The notes beneath the pieces were generated by a model. That model did no database searches, was not told the DNA's origin, and saw nothing but the letters and a program-made list of their open reading frames with translations. The position numbers and the translations under genes were made by a program. This document shows positions 7,839-15,255 of a stretch of DNA of 39,348 nucleotides, piece by piece. Where the stretch lies: positions 1-39,348 of the forward strand of contig JAKVBG010000035.1 of assembly GCA_022447605.1 (NCBI GenBank), written 5' to 3'. The DNA is from Mariniblastus sp. (GTDB taxonomy: Bacteria; Planctomycetota; Planctomycetia; Pirellulales; Pirellulaceae). Each line of letters opens with the position of its first letter. Positions within the stretch are counted from its first letter, which is position 1.

Positions 7839-8996
7839 TCAATCCCAGGTCAAGCCTTGCGGCAGGTGGTTGAGGTTCTCACAGCCATTCTCGGTGACGA
7901 CGACCATGTCCTCGATGCGAATTCCGCCGATTGCCTTACTGTAGACGCCGGGCTCAATGGTCAATGCATCGCCGACCACCAGCGGGGGGCCCTTGAAGTC
8001 CAATAACGGCGGTTCGTGGACGTCCAGCCCGATCCCGTGTCCCGTGCCATGAACCATGGCGCAGTACTCGTCGGACATCGTATCGTCCGGAATCCCGACC
8101 TCGAAACCGTGTTCCCGTATCTTGGCGATGACCGCTTTGTGGACATCCTCCCCTGTCACGCCCGGTTTGACGGCTGCCTCCCCGGCTTGCTTGGCGGCAT
8201 AGACGGCCGCATGCATTTGCTGAAGTTGTTCCGAGACAGGTCCATGGACGACCGTGCGAGTGCAGTCGCCGTTGTAAAGTGTCGTTCGATTCTGTGGAAA
8301 AATATCAACGATCACTGGCTGTCCCGTCTTCAGTGGCCCTGAACCGATCTCATGACAATCGGCACCGGTGGGCCCGCCGGCCACGATACTGGGGACATTG
8401 GCATAACCGAGTTCCAACAGCTTGACGTCAATCGCATTGCGGACGCGTTCGCTGGTCAACACGGTTCCCTCGTGAATCAAGGATCCGTCCCCATCAACTT
8501 CTGCCCGGGCGATCAACTGGCAGGCCATTTCCATCGCGCTTTCGGTGGCCGTTTGTGCTTCTCTGAGCCAGGCGATCTCCTGGGCATCTTTGGAGCGCCG
8601 GTCGGTGACACCGAATTCCATATCACAGATAACTTCAATCCCGCGTTGGCGGATGATCTCGGCAAAAATCAGGGGCAAGGTCCGATCGGCGACCACCGAG
8701 GTGATACCATGCCGTGCCAGGCATTCGGCGGTGGCCTGGGCCGTAGCCGTTTCCCGGTCCCCCGAGAGCCCGTCGGCCGGCGAGTAATCGGCCGGGCAGG
8801 CGATTTCGTCCACCTGGGCGTGTTGCCTGGCGCGATGCATCTCGATATCGCGCAAAATGAAGATGGATTTTTCACCTTCCTCGCCGTTGAGCGAAATCAG
8901 GGCGACCGGATCGCCAACATTGAAACGCACCTTCCGATAAAGGGCTGAATTGATGGCGGGGATCCCTGCCATGACCGTTGCGTTACTTTGTTCCAT
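7839..8996 (-). CDS. M24 family metallopeptidase (Xaa-Pro aminopeptidase type)
   Basis: 385 residues, no signal peptide, so cytoplasmic. The pita-bread fold ligands are all present: Asp231 (VIVDIFPQNR), Asp244 (YNGDCTRTV), His320 (GTGHGIGLDVHEPP), Glu348 (LTIEPGVY) and Glu362 (IRIEDMVVV). The N-terminal domain of about 150 residues is the creatinase-like non-catalytic half seen in prolidases and Xaa-Pro aminopeptidases. Such enzymes use two metal ions to remove N-terminal residues before proline or split Xaa-Pro dipeptides; which of these applies cannot be told here. The ATG at 8996 has an AGGA about ten bases upstream. A palindromic hairpin lies between this gene and the kinase gene upstream on the same strand. 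Confidence 0.9.
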   Translation of the reverse strand: MEQSNATVMAGIPAINSALYRKVRFNVGDPVALISLNGEEGEKSIFILRDIEMHRARQHAQVDEIACPADYSPADGLSGDRETATAQATAECLARHGITSVVADRTLPLIFAEIIRQRGIEVICDMEFGVTDRRSKDAQEIAWLREAQTATESAMEMACQLIARAEVDGDGSLIHEGTVLTSERVRNAIDVKLLELGYANVPSIVAGGPTGADCHEIGSGPLKTGQPVIVDIFPQNRTTLYNGDCTRTVVHGPVSEQLQQMHAAVYAAKQAGEAAVKPGVTGEDVHKAVIAKIREHGFEVGIPDDTMSDEYCAMVHGTGHGIGLDVHEPPLLDFKGPPLVVGDALTIEPGVYSKAIGGIRIEDMVVVTENGCENLNHLPQGLTWD

Positions 8997-9013
8997 GGAT
9001 CCAATTCCTGCTA

Positions 9014-9052
9014 GAGATTTTTTCTGATTATCGGTTTTCTCCGATAAATCTC
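9014..9052 (-). promoter_or_regulatory. Hairpin or palindrome upstream of the M24 peptidase
   Basis: TTATCGG (9028-9034) and CCGATAA (9041-9047) form a perfect 7-bp inverted repeat with a 6-base centre, and flanking GAGATTT/AAATCTC lets the stem extend with a bulge. It lies between the kinase stop and the M24 start. It has no T-run on the transcribed strand, so it is not a standard terminator; an mRNA processing site or operator is possible. Confidence 0.45.
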
Positions 9053-9067
9053 AAGCAGTCGCGCCGC

Positions 9068-10489
9068 CTAGCGTGGCATCAGGTAGCCGCAAATAAACCC
9101 GATCAGCACACCGAGGGCAACGGCTGAAAGGGTGATCAGGAATAACAGTTGAATCGAGACCTTGGGGCCATCCTTGGGAAGGCGCGGGGCCTGCATGTAT
9201 TGCCCACTGATCGTGGAAAGGGGGGGGTCTGAAGACAACTCCACTGTGCTGGAAATCGAACCGGTATCGAGCGTGGCATCGTAGACGCCGTCAGGTCCGG
9301 GTACCGGGTTCGGGTGCCCCAATTCACTCATTGCCATTTCAGCCACATCGTTGGGGTCGGTGTCCTGGTTGTCCTCCACCGGCGCGGGCATCCAGCGAGA
9401 TCGTTCCATATCTTCGCTAAGCAGGGGACTGTCATCACTCGCCCAGGGGGCCAGTCGTTCTGCCACCTCGGCGGCCGACTGGATTCTTTGAGCAGGATCT
9501 TTCTCCATCATGTCACCGATCAGGTCAACGAATTCGTCACTCGCTTCTTCGTTGAATCGTCGCGGGTGCCACGGTGTTTCCTCCAGGTGTCGGCGAGCTT
9601 TGCTCTTGGGGGTGCCTCCCGGGAAAGGGACCTTGCCGGTGATGGCGTAGTAAAGCGTGCAGCCAAGTGAATAGATGTCACTGACCAAGGTCACATCCAA
9701 CGGTGTTTTGATCTGCTCGGGTGACAGGTAGTCGGCCGTGCCCACAATCTTCCCCGCGCGGGGATCGTTCGGATCGTTCAGGTAGAAGGCCAGCCCCAAG
9801 TCCGAGAGTTTGGCGACCCCATCGGCCGTGACCAGGATGTTGCCAGGTTTGATGTCCCGGTGAATCAGGTTGTCCTGGTGAGCGTGATGCAAACCCTCAG
9901 CAGCCTGCTTGATGATGTTGGCCGATTGTTGAACGGATAACTTGCCTTTGGTCCTGACCAGTCGCCTGAGGTCCGTACCCGGAACGTATTCAACGACCAG
10001 GTAATGGACATTACCATCTTCGCCAGCATCATAGGCCCGCACCAGGTTCGGGTGGTCCAGCATGGCTTGTGCTCGAATCTCCCGACGGAAATTGGCAATC
10101 GCGTCAGGGGTTGTCTTGTGCAGTGGCAAGACCTTGATCGCCGACTCCCGCCCCAGCATCTCGTGAGTTCCCTTGAAGACTTGCCCCATTCCACCTTGGC
10201 CGATCCAACCGGTGATGATGTACGGCCCCAGGTTCAACTTGGTCCGACCCGTCATCAGTTGGTCTGCCTGATAAGCCGTGAGGACCTTCATTTTGATCAA
10301 CTGGGTGGCCAGTTTCCGATCCGATACCTCGGTTGCCGTTTTCTGGTCGGAATCGTATTGCGCAATTTGCGTGGCGGCCAGACGGAGATGCTCCTCGGTT
10401 ACGAGACCGCTGGTAAGGGCTGATTCACGGAAACTGGGACGTTCTGAACTCATGGATTCAGTACTTCGGTATCGACTCAGATTGGGCAT
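9068..10489 (-). CDS. Membrane-anchored PknB-like Ser/Thr protein kinase
   Basis: 473 residues. A helical N-terminal region of about 85 residues (LVTEEHLRLAATQIAQ, then LTAYQADQLMTG) of the type found in planctomycete kinases precedes the kinase domain (about 90-350). Motifs: glycine loop GQGGMGQVFKG, Lys119 in SAIKVLPL, catalytic loop HRDIKPGN with Asp212, DLG in place of DFG (Asp230), and SPEQ in place of APE. After a Pro/Asp-rich linker, a single hydrophobic segment at the extreme C-terminus (LLFLITLSAVALGVLIGFIC) anchors it in the membrane with almost nothing beyond. It has no PASTA or other sensor domain, so the input signal is unknown. An alternative start at 10453 (MSSERPSF) is possible; neither has a clear Shine-Dalgarno. 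Confidence 0.9.
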   Translation of the reverse strand: MPNLSRYRSTESMSSERPSFRESALTSGLVTEEHLRLAATQIAQYDSDQKTATEVSDRKLATQLIKMKVLTAYQADQLMTGRTKLNLGPYIITGWIGQGGMGQVFKGTHEMLGRESAIKVLPLHKTTPDAIANFRREIRAQAMLDHPNLVRAYDAGEDGNVHYLVVEYVPGTDLRRLVRTKGKLSVQQSANIIKQAAEGLHHAHQDNLIHRDIKPGNILVTADGVAKLSDLGLAFYLNDPNDPRAGKIVGTADYLSPEQIKTPLDVTLVSDIYSLGCTLYYAITGKVPFPGGTPKSKARRHLEETPWHPRRFNEEASDEFVDLIGDMMEKDPAQRIQSAAEVAERLAPWASDDSPLLSEDMERSRWMPAPVEDNQDTDPNDVAEMAMSELGHPNPVPGPDGVYDATLDTGSISSTVELSSDPPLSTISGQYMQAPRLPKDGPKVSIQLLFLITLSAVALGVLIGFICGYLMPR

Positions 10490-10607
10490 AAGGAAACGAG
10501 AACAGCGGCCCCAATGGACGCGGTAATCAGGGCCTCATCTAAGTTTATCCCGTTGGTTGCTGGCGTATGGGACGGTAATAAAAAAAACAAAAAAATTCAG
10601 GCAAAAT

Positions 10608-11303
10608 TTAGTTCGATAGCTCACCAAATCGATCTAATTGCCACGAATCTCCCGGGGGTGATTCAAATGCCATCTCTTTTTTCAGAGTCGGGTGGGTGAT
10701 TTTCAGTTGGCGGCTATGCAGGGCGATCCCAGGGTCAAAGTGGAGTGGGCTATTGTATTTTCGGTCCCCCACGATCGGGCAGCCGATCGCTTCGAGCTGG
10801 ACACGGATCTGGTGCTTGCGACCCGTTTCCAGGTGGATCTGAACGAGGCATTGGTCCCGGCACCTGCCAATCACCTGGTAAGTCAGCCGAGCCTCTTTCC
10901 CTTCCTCGTACCTGGCATCCTGCTTGCCGACGGTGATCATCCGCCGACGAGCGTCATCTTTGACCAACCGGTCTTTCAATCGTCCCCGTTCGGATGGCAA
11001 GTTGTCGGGAACGATGGCCCAATACGTTTTTTCGACCAGCGCCTGGCGAAACTGGTCATTCAACCGCGCCGCCGCCTTGGAGGTGCGGGCCAGAACGGTG
11101 ACCCCGGAAACGAAGGCGTCGAGACGGCTGACCACGCCCAGGTAGACATTGCCCGGTTTGTCGTACTTCTTTTTCAGGTAATCTTTGACCAGCGTGACCA
11201 GGCTGGTCTCACCGGTTGACACACCCATGGTGGCCAACAAAGCTGGTTTGTTGACGACCAGCAGGTGGTTGTCTTCGTACAGGATGGAAAACGTCTCGGG
11301 CAT
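10608..11303 (-). CDS. RluA-type pseudouridine synthase, no S4 domain
   Basis: 231 residues, cytoplasmic. It lacks the N-terminal S4 RNA-binding domain of RluC/RluD and starts at the catalytic core (YEDNHLLVVNKPA). The catalytic Asp is in GVVSRLDAFVSGV; the family motif is usually HRLD, so His is replaced by Ser here while Asp is kept. The C-terminal signature TGRKHQIRVQLEAIGCPIVG is intact. Members isomerise uridines in rRNA or tRNA; the target cannot be named from sequence. It is divergent from maf with only 36 bases between the starts, so the two promoters must overlap the neighbouring genes or each other. Confidence 0.88.
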   Translation of the reverse strand: MPETFSILYEDNHLLVVNKPALLATMGVSTGETSLVTLVKDYLKKKYDKPGNVYLGVVSRLDAFVSGVTVLARTSKAAARLNDQFRQALVEKTYWAIVPDNLPSERGRLKDRLVKDDARRRMITVGKQDARYEEGKEARLTYQVIGRCRDQCLVQIHLETGRKHQIRVQLEAIGCPIVGDRKYNSPLHFDPGIALHSRQLKITHPTLKKEMAFESPPGDSWQLDRFGELSN

Positions 11304-11339
11304 CCCCTGTTTTTAGCAGGCAAAAGCCGGATCAATAAG

Positions 11340-11921
11340 ATGGCGCAGCGATTAATCTTGGCCAGCCAGTCACCTCGCCGTCGGCAATTGTTGCAGCAGG
11401 CGGGTTGGGAATTCGTTGTCCTGCCAGTCGACCCGCGTGTCGAGGAGGGTGTCGATCGTTCCTGCCCGCCCGAGGAATACGTATCCCGGGCGTCGTATGG
11501 CAAAGCGGAGTCGGTGGCACTGCAGGTCGATGAGGGGGTGATCCTGGCGGCCGACACGATCGCCGAGTGTCACGGCAAAAAACTGGGAAAGCCGGTCGAC
11601 CGGGAGGATGCAGCTCGCATGTTGCGCATGATGAGTGGCTGTCGCCATCGCGTCCTGACCGGGGTCACACTGTGGCATCGGCCCAGCGACGCGACGTCCC
11701 GTCATGTCGAACAGACGATCCTGGAAATGGACGTGATTGATGAGAGGCGGTTGCAGGCGTACCTCGATACGGGCGATTGGGTCGGGAAGGCGGGCGCGTT
11801 CGGGTACCAGGACGGATTGGACTGGGTGCATGTGCGAGAGGGGAGTGAATCCAACGTGGTTGGATTGCCGATGGAGAAACTGGCTGGCTGGATCGAACAA
11901 CTCGAGGCCGCGCCGGGCTGA
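11340..11921 (+). CDS. maf: Maf-family nucleoside triphosphate pyrophosphatase
   Basis: 193 residues from the ATG at 11340; an upstream in-frame ATG at 11265 would overlap the divergent RluA gene and adds residues the family lacks. Motifs: LASQSPRRRQLL at the N-terminus (substrate-binding S-x-R-R), VILAADTIAE with the catalytic Asp, GKPVDREDAARML, and DWVGKAGAFGYQD near the C-terminus. Maf proteins hydrolyse non-canonical or specific NTPs (dTTP/UTP or 7-methyl-GTP depending on subtype) to the monophosphate. Subtype is not assigned. It converges on the CDF gene with a 23-base gap containing an inverted repeat. Confidence 0.92.
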   Translation: MAQRLILASQSPRRRQLLQQAGWEFVVLPVDPRVEEGVDRSCPPEEYVSRASYGKAESVALQVDEGVILAADTIAECHGKKLGKPVDREDAARMLRMMSGCRHRVLTGVTLWHRPSDATSRHVEQTILEMDVIDERRLQAYLDTGDWVGKAGAFGYQDGLDWVHVREGSESNVVGLPMEKLAGWIEQLEAAPG

Positions 11922-11923
11922 TT

Positions 11924-11947
11924 TGACCGGGTGCCGGCAATCGGTCA
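11924..11947. terminator. Inverted repeat in convergent maf/CDF gap
   Basis: TGACCG (11924-11929) pairs with CGGTCA (11942-11947), and the loop contains the self-complementary TGCCGGCA (11932-11939). It lies exactly where maf and the CDF gene end head to tail. There is no T-run on either strand, so it is only a possible bidirectional terminator. Confidence 0.3.
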
Positions 11948-12940
11948 GTCTGCCTCGATATCGAGGTGCCGCGCCTTGGGAAACTCCGCCTGGATGTTCC
12001 GCTCGATGTTGTCGATTTCGTCGGCCAGCAGTTCGACCACGTCATCCGCATATTCGCGGGCAAACTGGTGGAACTGCTCACGGGATTCGATCTCCTCGTA
12101 AGCCTGGTCAATTTTTTCGCCGAGTTGTTTGGCCAACGATTCGCCATCGAAGCGGACATCTGCCTTGATCCGATACGTCTCGGTATCGAGCACACGTGTC
12201 TTCATGTCGACGATTTCTTCGACCGCCGGGTTTTGCTCGATGATCCTGCTGATTTGCCGGCGTATCTTGGGAGGGACGGAAAGTCCGATCAACAGCTGGC
12301 TGTTTCGCCAGATCAGCCAGACGGCGATCACTCCCAGCAAGCAGCCGATCACAATCGATCCGAGCGCGTCCCAGTACGGGCTACCCGTCCATTTGGCCAT
12401 CAGGATGGCGACCATGGCGATCACGCAGCCGAAGCAGGCGGCGCTATCTTCCAGGACGACGGCCACCGTGGCGGGATCGGCTTCCTGTCGGATGTAGCGA
12501 AAGAAAGGCTTGCCGGCTGCCTGCTTTTGTACGGCCCGGACCGCTACCAGCAGCACGTACCCTTCCAGCAGCAAGGCGAAGATCAGGACACCGATCGCCC
12601 AACTCAAATCCTGCAATTCGTGGGGATGGATAAGCGATTGGACACCGTGGTAGATGGTGACCCCACAACCGAGGAAAAAAATTCCGACCGCCGAGATCAA
12701 GGCCCAGACGTAACGTTCTGATCGATATCCATATTGGAACTCGAGGTCTGGGACCCGGTCGGAACGGACAATCCCGATCAGGAGCAGGATCTGGTTGATC
12801 AGGTCGGCCAAGGTGTGAATCGCTTCGGAGAGCATCGCCCCGGAGCCGGTAAACAGGAACGCCACGAATTTTGCGACCATCACCAGGGCATTGCCCAGAA
12901 TGGCGACGACGACAGCACGTTTTGATCCCTGGGTTGCCAT
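11945..12940 (-). CDS. Cation diffusion facilitator transporter (ZnT9-like)
   Basis: 331 residues from the ATG at 12940 (MATQGSKRAV), which has AGG close upstream and begins with the conserved first segment; an in-frame start at 13048 adds a 36-residue polar tail with no support. Six membrane segments are visible, beginning with AVVVAILGNALVMVAKFVAF. TM2 has the metal-site pattern H-x3-D in EAIHTLADLINQ; TM5 has LEDSAACFG, as in the SLC30A9/ZnT9 branch where the second site differs from ordinary CDF members. TM6 has DALGSIVIG. The C-terminal domain of about 120 residues (VEEIVDMKTRVLDTETYRIK) is the cytoplasmic ferredoxin-like part. Likely function is proton-coupled export of Zn or another divalent metal. 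Confidence 0.88.
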   Translation of the reverse strand: MATQGSKRAVVVAILGNALVMVAKFVAFLFTGSGAMLSEAIHTLADLINQILLLIGIVRSDRVPDLEFQYGYRSERYVWALISAVGIFFLGCGVTIYHGVQSLIHPHELQDLSWAIGVLIFALLLEGYVLLVAVRAVQKQAAGKPFFRYIRQEADPATVAVVLEDSAACFGCVIAMVAILMAKWTGSPYWDALGSIVIGCLLGVIAVWLIWRNSQLLIGLSVPPKIRRQISRIIEQNPAVEEIVDMKTRVLDTETYRIKADVRFDGESLAKQLGEKIDQAYEEIESREQFHQFAREYADDVVELLADEIDNIERNIQAEFPKARHLDIEAD

Positions 12941-13390
12941 AATGCCTGTCAAAGGTCTGCTGAGACGGGGGAGGACTGTCAGCGCTTCATGGTGGGCCGA
13001 CGTCCCAACGAAAGTCCAATTGTAATCCGGATCATCGGTCGGAAACATCGCCGGCTGCAGAAACGGCCGCCTGCCGCCGTGACAGCAGTTTTCCCGGATC
13101 TATCGAGTCGTCCTTCTCTGCCCTGCCCTCTCCGTGCCTGGCTATCGGTAGGATCGCGTTTTCCCTAGCTGACCGCCCTAGCTGACCGCAGCGGCGTGAT
13201 TGGCCGTCAACAGTCTGGGCATTCTGAGGAAAATGAAGGTAACAGGACCAGGTTTGGCCGGATCACTAGCACCTGTCGGCCGCCGCCCGATTCACATTGA
13301 CGCAAAAAGCCAATCCGGGCAAATTAACCGGTTCGGCTTGCGCCCGTACGGTGGGCGTGTAATTACCTGGCCCAGAACCAAGGTGCAAGG
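12941..13390. other. 450-base intergenic region between divergent genes
   Basis: This stretch separates the CDF start from the next gene on the opposite strand. I see no convincing gene in it. It contains a 13-bp direct repeat (13163-13188), the palindrome AACCGGTT (13326-13333), and weak promoter-like pairs such as TTGACG at 13297 followed 18 bases later by AAATTA, and TTGCGC at 13338 with TAATTA at 13360. Promoters for both flanking genes presumably lie here, but none can be fixed from sequence alone. Confidence 0.5.
13163..13188 (+). repeat. 13-bp direct tandem repeat
   Basis: CCCTAGCTGACCG occurs twice back to back in the region between the divergent CDF and TolC-like genes. The role is unknown; a paired protein-binding site or a simple duplication are both possible. 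Confidence 0.9.
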
Positions 13391-15085
13391 ATGCAATTCG
13401 CGGTACGGTTTACCAGCTATCGAATCTTCGTTGTTTTTATTGCGGCGAGCGGTTTCCAGGCGGCTCAGGGGCAGGATTCCGTTCCGCCCGTCGACCCGCC
13501 CGCCAGCCAGCCAGCCAGCGATTTCGGCCAAACGGCTACCCCGGCTATACCGGCGACCGCTCCGCCAGCGGCAGCCACGCCAGCGGCAGCCACGCCGCTC
13601 CGGCTGAGCCTGCCACCGGCGGCCAGCCCGGCCAGCGAGCAGGTCGTCGCTCCGGCCACGCCGGTCCACCAGGCCGCGACGATCGACCAGGTCGAAGGCC
13701 CATCCCCTGCCGACTCCGCTGCGCCCGGCGTCAAACCGATCGCCACTTCGGTGGTCGAAGGCCCTGTCGAGAAAGCGTCATTCAATCAACCGCCCGGGCA
13801 GAATCACGGTTTAACGGCCACCAGTGGGCTGAACCTCGAATTGCCCCGCCAGATGATGGAGCAATTTGGGGTTTCACCCGTTGACCGCGAATTGCCCGGT
13901 CGACCCGTGACCTTGCTGGAAATGCTACGCCAGACGAGAGTTGCCTATCGCAATGACATGATCCAGCAGTACTGGAAAACGTATGCCGATTGGGCCTTGC
14001 TGCAAAACGCCCAGGAATACCAGGAGTGGTTGCAACAAGTCAGTCGTCCGGCGACTGCCCCGGAACGGATCTTGTTGAGCGCGGCCCGCCACGAAGCTGA
14101 ATCCCAAGTGCTGGCTGCGGAGATTGCCCTCAGCGTTTCCCAGCAGCGATTGCAGGAACTGGCCGGTACCAAGGACTCGTTGTTACCCCTTCCCCAGGAC
14201 ACTCCCCTGATCAAAGGCTACAAGACGCATTACGAGTGGTTTTCCAGTCGCAACCTTGTGCCCTCTTCTTTGAAAGGAATCCATCAACGGTTGCCCCGGC
14301 AGTTGAGGCTGATTTCGCAGCGCGCGGAGACCGTGCGCATCGCCAAATCTGCCATGAACCAGACGCGCACGGCGTTTGCCGGTGGCCAGCAGCATGTTGC
14401 CTCGGTCCTGGAAGCGGGGAGGCTTTGGCAAACCGGGAGTCGCCATCTGATCGAGACGGTGACCGAGTACAACCAGGCGATCGCCGACTACGCGATTGCC
14501 ATTCACCGCGAATTCAAGTCACCGGAGCAGGTCGTCTCCATGTTGATCCCCAACCCCGGTTTGCCGGAAGCACCAAGTGGGGGCCCAGGCGGGGCGCAAA
14601 CGGTCCGCAACCAAAACCTGCCAATTGCCCGGACGGCCGATCGGTCTTTCGGTTCGCCGCTGGCAAGGTCGCCCGCTGGGCAAAATCCTGGAATGGCCCG
14701 TACACCGGCCACCGGCAGCACGGCGTCCTCTGCCATGACGTTGCCACTGCGGACTGCCCGGGGAGGGCCCCTCGGTCCTGTTCCAGGGCCGCCTGCCTCA
14801 TCGAGTACGAGTGTTCTTGAACCCGCTCTGCCCAACAGTCGCCCCAACCTGGTGCCACTCTCACAGACCAGTCCGCCTGCGAAACAGAGCGATAACGGGT
14901 TCCGGCCCTTGCCGGCCACCCCGCCAACGACAACACCAAGTTTACAGCCAACGACAACACCGAGTGTGCAGCCGCCCACAAAACCATCGAACAATGGTTT
15001 TCAGGCGCCGCCCGTTAAACGTTCCGATTCAAAGCCTCCGACCAACAACAATTCGTTTGGCGGTGGTTCGTTTGGTGGTTCTTAG
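13391..15085 (+). CDS. Secreted TolC-like helical protein with Pro-rich tails
   Basis: 564 residues with a signal peptide (IFVVFIAASGFQAAQG). Residues about 35-130 are Ala/Pro-rich and repetitive. The central part (about 145-385) is almost all helix and carries features of outer membrane efflux (TolC/OEP) proteins: LLEMLRQTRVAYRND, the heptad-rich AARHEAESQVLAAEIALSV, and TEYNQAIADYAIAIHREF, which resembles the YNxAIADY segment of TolC repeats. The rest is a disordered Pro/Ser/Thr/Asn-rich tail with repeated TTTPS(L/V)QP, ending in Gly/Ser-rich sequence. The membrane barrel strands expected of real TolC are not evident, so this may be a degenerate or repurposed OEP. No efflux pump genes are next to it; the next gene is a DUF1559 protein. 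Confidence 0.6.
   Translation: MQFAVRFTSYRIFVVFIAASGFQAAQGQDSVPPVDPPASQPASDFGQTATPAIPATAPPAAATPAAATPLRLSLPPAASPASEQVVAPATPVHQAATIDQVEGPSPADSAAPGVKPIATSVVEGPVEKASFNQPPGQNHGLTATSGLNLELPRQMMEQFGVSPVDRELPGRPVTLLEMLRQTRVAYRNDMIQQYWKTYADWALLQNAQEYQEWLQQVSRPATAPERILLSAARHEAESQVLAAEIALSVSQQRLQELAGTKDSLLPLPQDTPLIKGYKTHYEWFSSRNLVPSSLKGIHQRLPRQLRLISQRAETVRIAKSAMNQTRTAFAGGQQHVASVLEAGRLWQTGSRHLIETVTEYNQAIADYAIAIHREFKSPEQVVSMLIPNPGLPEAPSGGPGGAQTVRNQNLPIARTADRSFGSPLARSPAGQNPGMARTPATGSTASSAMTLPLRTARGGPLGPVPGPPASSSTSVLEPALPNSRPNLVPLSQTSPPAKQSDNGFRPLPATPPTTTPSLQPTTTPSVQPPTKPSNNGFQAPPVKRSDSKPPTNNNSFGGGSFGGS
13503..13594 (+). repeat. Simple repeats in the Pro/Ala-rich 5' part of the gene
   Basis: Four CCAG tetranucleotides (13503-13518) are followed later by two exact copies of the 15-mer CCAGCGGCAGCCACG (13565-13579 and 13580-13594). 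The tetranucleotide is not a multiple of three, so slippage there would shift the frame of the TolC-like gene. Confidence 0.85.
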
Positions 15086-15139
15086 CACAGGCCCAACCGT
15101 CCATTTGAATTCGACAGCCGTGGCCAATAGAATTAGCGG

Positions 15140-15187
15140 CAGGTCCGCTTTGCTGAGCTTTTGAACTAAGGGTTTGCAAAGGACCTG
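15140..15187 (+). promoter_or_regulatory. Stem-loop ahead of the DUF1559 gene
   Basis: CAGGTCC (15140-15146) pairs with GGACCTG (15181-15187), and TTTGC (15149-15153) with GCAAA (15176-15180), giving 12 pairs with a two-base bulge around a 22-base loop. It lies between the TolC-like stop and the DUF1559 start at 15256. No T-run follows, so a leader structure or processing site is more likely than a simple terminator. Confidence 0.5.
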
Positions 15188-15255
15188 TCTCCCCGACGAT
15201 TGGGCTCGTCCCGGTAGTGCGGGTGAACAGCCGTATAGCCGCTGATGGAATTGCG

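Noticed and set aside
9028..9047. Intrinsic terminator after the kinase gene
   Set aside because: The stem is good but is followed on the transcribed strand by A residues and not by T residues.
10577..10612. A/T-rich tract after the RluA-type gene taken as a terminator
   Set aside because: The T-run on the minus strand is long, but only a weak 5-pair A/T stem precedes it, so a proper intrinsic terminator is not supported.
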